Assembly (NCBI RefSeq): GCF_007748195.1
Contig: NZ_CP037920.1
Coordinates: 7,064,062-7,128,061 of the forward strand
Reading direction: 5' to 3'
Source of the DNA: Gimesia aquarii
GTDB taxonomy: Bacteria; Planctomycetota; Planctomycetia; Planctomycetales; Planctomycetaceae
Length of the DNA stretch: 64,000 bases
Of this stretch, positions 58,103 to 64,000 are shown piece after piece. Under the pieces are notes generated by a model. That model saw only the letters and a list, made by a program, of their open reading frames with translations, was not told where the DNA came from and searched no databases. How positions within the stretch are numbered: position 1 is the stretch's first letter; each line of letters begins with the position of its first letter. The translations under genes were made by a program, and so were the position numbers.

Positions 58103-59017
58103 ATGTCTTTTTTCAGTCCACCTTCCCTTTCTTCCCAAACAAATCGAAGTTCTTCAAAGACCGTAAGAAAAAACGGTTTTACATTAATTGAGTTACTGGT
58201 GGTCATTGCCATCATTGCTGTATTGGTTGCTTTGCTTTTACCGGCTGTTCAACAAGCTCGCGAAGCCGCTCGCATGGCACAATGCAAGAATAACCTCAGA
58301 CAAATCGTTCTCGCCTGCCATATGTATGCCGACTCCAACGGAGGGTTTTGGCCACGGGCTGCCGGCGACCAACATGTCGGCTTCGGTGGAAAGAAACGCT
58401 GGCACGGCGAACGAGTTACAGCAGATCCCACCAGCAAATTCCAACCGCACCTCGGACCATTGGCTCCCTTCCTGGAACAAAACGCGGAAATAAAAAAGTG
58501 CCCTTCATTTGGTAACTTCGCCGCACATGGAACGGTTCCTAATGCCTTTGAAGGAGGTGCCGGTGGCTATGGTTATAATCAGGCGTATCTTGGAGGGACT
58601 GGCTGGAAAAATCCGTTTCCTCTTAGTAATCAAGTGGCAACCAACATGCGAGAAATCGGAAGTCTGGCTCGTACCGTGGCTTTTGCAGATGCTGCTTTAG
58701 CTCAGGGCCTTCCTGATCTGCATATTATCGAATACAGCTTTATCGAACCACCTTTTTTTATTGATAACTGGACGCCAACCTATCAGGAATCAACCTTTCG
58801 CCCTGATCCCTCAATTCATTTTCGTCATACGGGAACAGTTGCAAATATTGGTTGGGCGGACGGGAGAGTGACCACAGCGCCCATCTCAGGTACCGGAACC
58901 TCAGCGTATGGCGGAGATCCCAAGGCGTTTCAAATTGGCTGGTTCGGTCCGATGGATTCCAACATCCTGTTTACCAACAAAGACAAACTGGAATCAGACA
59001 TGGGGGGCGTTAACTAA
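58103..59017 (+). CDS. DUF1559 prepilin-like protein
   Basis: 304 residues. A slightly longer N-terminus (Ser/Arg-rich, ~27 residues) precedes [20 protein letters not shown], then [20 protein letters not shown] as in the other copy. The C-terminal family motif is present in a variant with ten intervening residues ([16 protein letters not shown]). It is followed without a gap by a small lipoprotein gene whose ATG shares the last A of its TAA stop, then an NHL protein and an FG-GAP protein, a four-gene run. In other planctomycetes DUF1559 genes are often followed by such lipoproteins. Confidence 0.92.
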   Translation: MSFFSPPSLSSQTNRSSSKTVRKNGFTLIELLVVIAIIAVLVALLLPAVQQAREAARMAQCKNNLRQIVLACHMYADSNGGFWPRAAGDQHVGFGGKKRWHGERVTADPTSKFQPHLGPLAPFLEQNAEIKKCPSFGNFAAHGTVPNAFEGGAGGYGYNQAYLGGTGWKNPFPLSNQVATNMREIGSLARTVAFADAALAQGLPDLHIIEYSFIEPPFFIDNWTPTYQESTFRPDPSIHFRHTGTVANIGWADGRVTTAPISGTGTSAYGGDPKAFQIGWFGPMDSNILFTNKDKLESDMGGVN

Positions 59018-59358
59018 TGAACGACTCTGTTCAAAATGGAATCGCTCAATTTTATCTCGTAGTTTGTTTTGCCATTTTGCAGGGATGTTCAGAAGAAAGG
59101 CCTTTCGTACCCCAGCCTTCTGCGGAATATGTCGTGATTGTGGATGAGCAGGGAGAACCGGCAAATATCTTACTCGATCAGTTCTTCAAACAGAAAGAAC
59201 ATGCAGACGGGGTGAAAATTGTGATGATTGATAAGAAGACCAATGCACAAACATTGGTATCGCCGGCTGAAGCACTTAAGCATAATCCGAATGCTGGTCC
59301 TTATTTAATATTTAAACATGATGATCCGGAACGTCCTTTTGATGATATTCCCCATTAG
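59017..59358 (+). CDS. Small lipoprotein after the DUF1559 gene
   Basis: 113 residues. The ATG overlaps the preceding TAA stop by one base, so translation is coupled. A signal (FYLVVCFAILQGC) with lipobox LQGC is followed by a compact alpha/beta domain (EYVVIVDEQGEPANILLDQF, KIVMIDKKTNAQTLVSPAEA, PYLIFKHDDPERPFDDIPH). No known domain. The next gene (NHL) begins 31 bases after the stop at the start I favour. Function unknown; it is likely an envelope partner of the prepilin-like protein. Confidence 0.8.
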   Translation: MNDSVQNGIAQFYLVVCFAILQGCSEERPFVPQPSAEYVVIVDEQGEPANILLDQFFKQKEHADGVKIVMIDKKTNAQTLVSPAEALKHNPNAGPYLIFKHDDPERPFDDIPH

Positions 59359-59389
59359 TTCTGGAAAACATGCAATCTGGAATCAAGCC

Positions 59390-60499
59390 ATGCCGCATAT
59401 TCTTTCATTTATCATTCTGTTTGTATTGAGTCTGTTCATTTCACAAGTTTCCGCGCAAACCGTTTCCACTATAGCGGGCACTGGAAAACTGGGATACGCC
59501 GGCGATGGTGGGGCTGCGGTAAATGCCCTAGTGGGTGAACCGTATGGTCTCACGCTTGGCCCCGATGGCGCCTTATATGTCTGTGAAATCAAAAGTCATG
59601 TGATTCGCCGCATCGACGAAAAAACGGGACAGATTTCGACGGTTGCCGGTTCTGGAAAAAAAGGTTATAGCGGTGACGGCGGCCCGGCGCTCGAAGCGAA
59701 CCTGAACGAACCTTATGAAGTCCGCTTCGACCAGGCAGGCAATATGTATTTCGTTGAAATGGTGAATCATATAGTCCGCCGCGTCGATGCTAAAACTGGT
59801 AAGATCGAAACGGTTGCGGGTACCGGCAAAAAAGGTTTCTCTGGTGATGGTGGTCCTGCAACGAAAGCGACTTTCTCACGACCACATTCCATTGCCCTGG
59901 ATAAGAATGACAATCTCTATATCTGTGACATAGGCAATCATCGCATTCGTCGAGTCAATTTAAAAACAGGTATTGTGAATACGTTTTCCGGAACAGGGCA
60001 ACGCAAACCAACACCTGATGGAGTAACGGTAACAGGAACACCACTTAACGGGCCACGGGCTCTGGATTTCTTTGATGAAGGTTCCGGTAAAGGATCATTG
60101 TATCTTGCGTTGCGAGAAGGAAATATGGTGTATCGCATCGATTTGGATAATGAGACTTTACATCACGTCGCCGGGACTGGTAAAAAAGGATATACGGGGC
60201 ATGGTGGACCGGCAAAAGCAGCAACTTTGTCAGGTCCCAAAGGAATTTCCGTTGCTCCCAACGGAGACATTTATCTGGCCGATACAGAAAGCCACACCAT
60301 TCGTGTCATTCGAAAAAAGAATGGTTTGATTGAAACGGCTGTCGGTGATGGCAAAAAAGGAGATGGTCCTGACGGCAACCCGGCAAAGTGCCGCATGGCA
60401 CGACCGCATGGCGTTTATGTAGGACCTCAGGGAAATGTCTATATTGGTGACAGTGAGACTTACCGCGTTCGCAAGTTAACAACAGGACAACATCAATGA
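59390..60499 (+). CDS. Secreted NHL-repeat beta-propeller protein
   Basis: I start at ATG 59390, with GGAA seven bases before it, because it opens a clean signal peptide (MPHILSFIILFVLSLFISQV ... SAQT). An in-frame ATG at 59318 overlaps the lipoprotein and is less likely. About 369 residues. NHL repeats carry the recurrent GTGKKGYSGDGGPA motif (at least five clear copies, with a variant VGDGKKGDGPDGNPA near the end) and blade parts such as GPDGALYVCEIKSHVIRRID and NLYICDIGNHRIRRVN. A six-bladed propeller is expected. It shares a 4-base ATGA overlap with the next gene. Likely a binding module; ligand unknown. Confidence 0.92.
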   Translation: MPHILSFIILFVLSLFISQVSAQTVSTIAGTGKLGYAGDGGAAVNALVGEPYGLTLGPDGALYVCEIKSHVIRRIDEKTGQISTVAGSGKKGYSGDGGPALEANLNEPYEVRFDQAGNMYFVEMVNHIVRRVDAKTGKIETVAGTGKKGFSGDGGPATKATFSRPHSIALDKNDNLYICDIGNHRIRRVNLKTGIVNTFSGTGQRKPTPDGVTVTGTPLNGPRALDFFDEGSGKGSLYLALREGNMVYRIDLDNETLHHVAGTGKKGYTGHGGPAKAATLSGPKGISVAPNGDIYLADTESHTIRVIRKKNGLIETAVGDGKKGDGPDGNPAKCRMARPHGVYVGPQGNVYIGDSETYRVRKLTTGQHQ

Positions 60500-61707
60500 A
60501 ACGAACTCATCCATTTTATCGCTATTTGAGTTTTGCCGCTGTCGCAATTTTATTGTCAGGTACTTTCGAAGTTTCCGCTGGCGAAAAATGGCAGCGTCAA
60601 CAGCTGGACGCCGCCTTCCGCTCGGAAGGTTCCGCCGCAGCCGACGTAAATAAAGACGGCAAAATGGATGTCATTGCTGGGGACGTCTGGTATGAAGCTC
60701 CAGACTGGAAAATGCACGAAGTTCGTAAACCGGGAAAATTCGTTGCCGGTAAAGGATACAGTGACAGCTTTTGCAACTTTGCCTACGACATCAATCAGGA
60801 TGGCTGGACCGATTTCATTTATGTCAGCTTTCCTGGAAAAGAGTTCTACTGGTATGAAAATCCCAAAAATAAATCAGGGCATTGGAAAGAACACCTTATC
60901 TGGCACAGCATCTGTAATGAGACTCCCAAGTTTACAGACCTGACTGGTGACGGAAAACCGGAACTCGTTTTTGGGTCACAGCCTGAAAAGCAGATGGGAT
61001 ATATGGAGATCCCCCCTCCTGAACAGGCCACCAAAAAATGGACCTTCATTCCGATTAGTAAACCCGGCGATCCAATGAAAAACGGTACTTTCAAATATTA
61101 CCATGGCCTGGGAGTCGCTGACTTCAACCAGGATGGCCGAAATGATGTGCTCATTCCTCATGGCTGGTGGGAGGCCCCCGAAACATTGGGTGAAGGTCTC
61201 TGGGAATTCCATCCATTCACACTCAGTGTGAACGGAGCTGAACCTCCTGAGAAAATGGCTGACTTGTATGTAGAAGATCTGGACCAGGATGGTGACAGCG
61301 ATATTATCGGTAGCTCAGCACATGCATTTGGTATCTGGTGGTTCGAAAATGTGTCTGAACCAGGTAAGCCAAAGTTTAAGGCGCATTTGATTGATAAGAG
61401 TTATTCCCAAACTCATGCGATGCATTTCATTGATATGAATGGTGATGGGCAGCGAGATATGGTAACCGGCAAGCGTTTCTTTGCACACAACGGTAGAGAC
61501 CCGGGCGGAAAAGACCCCGTCGTCATGTACTGGTATGAAATCAAAAAGGGCAAGAATGCGGCACCTCAGATCATTCCTCACAAAATCGAAGCAGGAAATG
61601 ATACCGGTGTGGGCACTCAATTTTCGATGGCCGATATGAACGGAGATGGTCGCCCTGATATTGTGCTCTCGAACAAAAAAGGCGTGAACGTCCTGATACA
61701 GAAATAA
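60496..61707 (+). CDS. Secreted FG-GAP/VCBS-repeat protein
   Basis: 403 residues. The ATG overlaps the previous stop by 4 bases (ATGA). A signal peptide (YLSFAAVAILLSGTFEVSAG) is followed by seven calcium-type repeats: DVNKDGKMDVIAGDVWYE, DINQDGWTDFIYV, DLTGDGKPELVFG, DFNQDGRNDVLIPHGWW, DLDQDGDSDIIGS, DMNGDGQRDMVTG and DMNGDGRPDIVLSN. This predicts an integrin-alpha-like beta-propeller binding Ca2+. It is the third FG-GAP protein in the window but lacks TPR and ASPIC/UnbV modules. It is last in the coupled run and convergent with the GT4 gene, 11 bases away. Confidence 0.93.
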   Translation: MKRTHPFYRYLSFAAVAILLSGTFEVSAGEKWQRQQLDAAFRSEGSAAADVNKDGKMDVIAGDVWYEAPDWKMHEVRKPGKFVAGKGYSDSFCNFAYDINQDGWTDFIYVSFPGKEFYWYENPKNKSGHWKEHLIWHSICNETPKFTDLTGDGKPELVFGSQPEKQMGYMEIPPPEQATKKWTFIPISKPGDPMKNGTFKYYHGLGVADFNQDGRNDVLIPHGWWEAPETLGEGLWEFHPFTLSVNGAEPPEKMADLYVEDLDQDGDSDIIGSSAHAFGIWWFENVSEPGKPKFKAHLIDKSYSQTHAMHFIDMNGDGQRDMVTGKRFFAHNGRDPGGKDPVVMYWYEIKKGKNAAPQIIPHKIEAGNDTGVGTQFSMADMNGDGRPDIVLSNKKGVNVLIQK

Positions 61708-61718
61708 GATCTGTTTTG

Positions 61719-62891
61719 TCAGCGTTCGTTTTGCTTTCGTTCATCCAATACTCGATGATAAATCTCTCTTAATCGACGAGTCATCGTTTGATGCCGGAAC
61801 TGGTCGGTAAATCGTTCGCGCCCCGTTTGGCCAAAACGATGCCGTTTTTCAGGATCAGTCGCCAACTCAATTAACGCCTGCGATAATGGTTCTATCGACT
61901 CTGATGGTAATAGATAGCCGGTCTCGTTTGGAATTACAACTTCTCGCGCACCATCAATATCATAGGAAACCACTGGCTTACCTGCGATCAACCCTTGTGG
62001 CAGTACGCGAGCTAATCCTTCCCAGACACTGGTATGCACGACAATGTCCATCGCATGAATTAATTCTGGCACTCGTTCAGGAGGCACCAGACCAACAAAG
62101 ATAACATAGTCCGACAGTCCCAACTCTGAGATGCGTTGTTCAAATTCGGCTTTTAAAATCCCATCTCCTACCAACAGAAAGCGAACCTGTGGTTGCACCG
62201 CGACGACCTCTTTGGCCGCTTCGATCAAATACTTATGCCCTTTCAAATGAAATAGCCGCGCCACTTTGCCAATGACAATATGTTGCGGTTCGATCCCTAA
62301 TTCCTGGCGGACATCTGCAGGAGGACGAGATGGTGTCAGAAACGGTTCTACGTCCATCCCACTGTAAACAGTATCACAACGATCTTTAGTTGTAATACCA
62401 GCTGCCACATATTGGTCGGTCATTGCATCACACACACTGATGAGTCGGTCGCAACGGCGCGCGGCCCATTTTTCGGCTGCAATGTAAGCCCGATAATGAA
62501 AAGGAGATTGTCCAAAATGAAAGGCAGCACCGTGAATCGTATGTACGGCAGGAATCTTTAAATGACTGGCGGCAGCTCGTCCCAGAATACCTGCCTTAGA
62601 ACTATGTGTATGTACTAATTCAGGCTGGAAATCGCGTAGTTCGCTGATCAGTTCCCGATAGGCGCGCCATTCTTTGAATGGTCTGATGCTACGCGTTAAG
62701 TGAGGTATGATTCGCAAATCAAAACCGCCTTGCTCGGCCCGTGGGATTAAAGTTCCTTCAGGCCCCGTAGTCGGTCCCGTCATCAACGCAACTTCATCTT
62801 GATAGTCCCGATACTGATCTTCAACCGTAAAGAGCGTATTTTGCTGCGCGCCACCAATAATCATCCGAGTGATAATGTGTACGACTCTCAC
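61719..62891 (-). CDS. Glycosyltransferase family 4
   Basis: 390 residues, two Rossmann-like halves (GT-B). Early motif IITRMIIGGAQQNTLFTVED and LVHTHSSKAGILGRAAASHL, later IGKVARLFHLKGHKYLIEAA and WEGLARVLPQGLIAGKPVVS, AREVVIPNETGYLLP. In the usual EX7E motif the second Glu is replaced by Gln (EGLARVLPQ), a variant I associate with a planctomycete subgroup, so donor binding should be retained but this is untested. Likely transfers a sugar to a lipid or cell-surface glycan. Acceptor unknown. It lies next to an FG-GAP gene and upstream of an SPFH protein. Confidence 0.92.
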   Translation of the reverse strand: MRVVHIITRMIIGGAQQNTLFTVEDQYRDYQDEVALMTGPTTGPEGTLIPRAEQGGFDLRIIPHLTRSIRPFKEWRAYRELISELRDFQPELVHTHSSKAGILGRAAASHLKIPAVHTIHGAAFHFGQSPFHYRAYIAAEKWAARRCDRLISVCDAMTDQYVAAGITTKDRCDTVYSGMDVEPFLTPSRPPADVRQELGIEPQHIVIGKVARLFHLKGHKYLIEAAKEVVAVQPQVRFLLVGDGILKAEFEQRISELGLSDYVIFVGLVPPERVPELIHAMDIVVHTSVWEGLARVLPQGLIAGKPVVSYDIDGAREVVIPNETGYLLPSESIEPLSQALIELATDPEKRHRFGQTGRERFTDQFRHQTMTRRLREIYHRVLDERKQNER

Positions 62892-62985
62892 GCAGACACC
62901 TGCCTTTGCTCATTATGGCAACGGCACTCAACAATCAATTTCTGTATTACTCTTATCATAATCGAAGATGGAACCAGATGAATTA

Positions 62986-64000
62986 TTAACCCGCTGGTGG
63001 AGGCGGTGGTGGTGTAGCCGCTTGAAAGTAACCTGCCAGTTGTGGTACCTGACCGGCGGGGGTCCAACCCGACAAACTGGCAGACCAGACTTGTGTCGCT
63101 CCCGTAATCTGACCGCTGGCAACCCCCTGAGCGATTTGTTCAATCGGAAAAGGTCCCTGGGTCTGGCCATTAACTGCAATATGCCAGGCCGCTGGTGGAG
63201 GGGGTGGTGTCATCTGACCTGGTGCCCCCATTCCCGGAGCTTGTACCATGCGATTCGCCATGGCAAAGCCCATCCCCAGTCCCATACCTTCAGCAGCTCC
63301 TCCACCTGAAGGATTCTCAGCAGCAGACAGCATCGCCTGCCCCATCTGATATTGTTGGAACTGATTCATATCGCCAATCACGCCCATACTGGTCCTCGTA
63401 TCAAGAGCTTTTTCTACGCTTTCTGGTAACGAGATATTGACGATCAGCAATTGTGGGGTTTCCAGACCATATTCATCGTCAATCCGTTCGTTAACCATTT
63501 TTTGCAGCTCGGTCGAAATTTCTGTGTATTTGGAGGCGAGATCCAAAGCGGCGTATTTCGATTCGCCAATTAAATCTGCGAAGGAGCTGATAATGATCGA
63601 CCTTAACAACTCAGTAATCTCGTCGGAGTGAAATTCGGAATCAGTCCCCACCAGTTCTTGAACGAGAATACGGGGATCATTGGCTTTGAGCGAATAATTA
63701 CCAAACGCCCTCAGTCTAATGGGGCCGAATTCGGGATCGCGGAGCATAATCGGGTTGGGAGTACCCCACTTGAGGTCAGTAATTTGTGTGGTGTTGACAA
63801 AATAAACCTCTGAGCGGAACGGGCTATTAAAACCATGTTTCCATCCCTGCAGTGTTCCCAAGATCGGCAAATTGTCTGTCGTAAGTTGATAGTTCCCAGG
63901 CTCGAACACATCAGCTACCTGACCGCGATGTACGAAGAGTGCCATCTGGCCGGGGCGTACAATTAATTGTGCCCCATTTTTGATTTCATTTTGATATCGG
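62986..64000 (-). CDS. SPFH-domain protein with C-terminal GYF_2 module, 5' end off the window
   Basis: 337 visible residues. The frame is open from the stop at 62986 to the window edge at 64000. The first visible residues (RYQNEIKNGAQLIVRPGQMA) match the start of a YdjI-like SPFH protein, so the Met at 63945 is internal. SPFH part to about residue 230 (ALFVHRGQVADVFEPGNYQL, IDDEYGLETPQLLIVNISLP), a Gly/Met/Ala-rich linker, then a GYF_2-like domain (WHIAVNGQTQGPFPIEQIAQ ... WSASLSGWTPAGQVPQLAGY) and a proline tail PPPPPPAG. This form is often called a virion-core-like or stomatin-like protein. Membrane scaffold role inferred. Confidence 0.88.
   Translation of the reverse strand, partial: RYQNEIKNGAQLIVRPGQMALFVHRGQVADVFEPGNYQLTTDNLPILGTLQGWKHGFNSPFRSEVYFVNTTQITDLKWGTPNPIMLRDPEFGPIRLRAFGNYSLKANDPRILVQELVGTDSEFHSDEITELLRSIIISSFADLIGESKYAALDLASKYTEISTELQKMVNERIDDEYGLETPQLLIVNISLPESVEKALDTRTSMGVIGDMNQFQQYQMGQAMLSAAENPSGGGAAEGMGLGMGFAMANRMVQAPGMGAPGQMTPPPPPAAWHIAVNGQTQGPFPIEQIAQGVASGQITGATQVWSASLSGWTPAGQVPQLAGYFQAATPPPPPPAG

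Noticed and set aside
1-64000. CRISPR array, IS element or prophage
   Set aside because: No regular short direct repeats, transposase, integrase or phage structural genes were seen.

Overview
The window reads as a chromosome segment of a planctomycete (Planctomycetota, Planctomycetia). The basis is a set of families that are strongly enriched there: DUF1501, DUF1549/DUF1553 with LamG, two DUF1559 prepilin-like proteins with a C-terminal H-X9-DG-type motif, three FG-GAP/VCBS proteins (two of them TPR and ASPIC/UnbV fusions), a J-like/LRR hybrid, SHD1 repeats, and an ECF sigma factor paired with a FecR-like membrane protein. Moderate GC and this repertoire fit a Gimesia-like genus, but the genus is only an inference. 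I saw no rRNA, tRNA, CRISPR, IS element or phage genes.

Layout. 1-3516 (-): TPR/FG-GAP/ASPIC-UnbV protein running off the left edge. 3714-5060 (+): J-like/LRR membrane protein. 5175-9998 (-): DUF1549/DUF1553 plus DUF1501 pair. 10300-12264 (+): sigma factor and FecR-like partner. 12275-15679 (-): second TPR/FG-GAP lipoprotein and a small lipoprotein. 15784-16767 (-): prepilin-like protein. 17098-19747 (-): adenosine kinase and purine-type permease. 20062-21879 (+): thiC. 21958-24078 (-): five-SHD1 protein. 24410-30611 (+): YqgE/AlgH, aldose epimerase, HEAT/TPR protein and an unknown secreted protein. 30623-31438 (-): 3'-5' exonuclease. 31638-33905 (+): MoxR ATPase and cysteine desulfurase. 33996-34274 (-): a small unknown protein.

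The most distinctive part is 35509-47821 (+), a flagellar filament locus. Flagellin and the fliD-fliS pair enclose four modification-type genes: a 1401-residue TPR/OGT-like glycosyltransferase fused to a zinc ribbon and a methyltransferase module, a sulfotransferase-like protein, a PhyH-type Fe(II)/2-oxoglutarate dioxygenase and a TylF-type methyltransferase. The inference is a dedicated flagellin glycosylation and glycan-tailoring cassette (glycosyl, methyl, hydroxyl and possibly sulfate groups). Inverted repeats lie in the flagellin leader, and CCGATA elements precede the three main transcription starts.

Beyond it: 47963-48701 (-), two tandem short pilin-like genes; 49193-50022 (+), two small lipoproteins; 50059-50823 (-), a secreted protein with a Cys-rich YHS-like end; 51552-57587 (-), ilvE, a LolD/LolC-type ABC pair, lysS and a NIF3 protein; 57763-57954 (+), a small membrane protein; 58103-61707 (+), a tightly overlapping prepilin-like/lipoprotein/NHL/FG-GAP cluster; 61719-62891 (-), a GT4 glycosyltransferase; and 62986-64000 (-), an SPFH/GYF protein whose start lies beyond the right edge.
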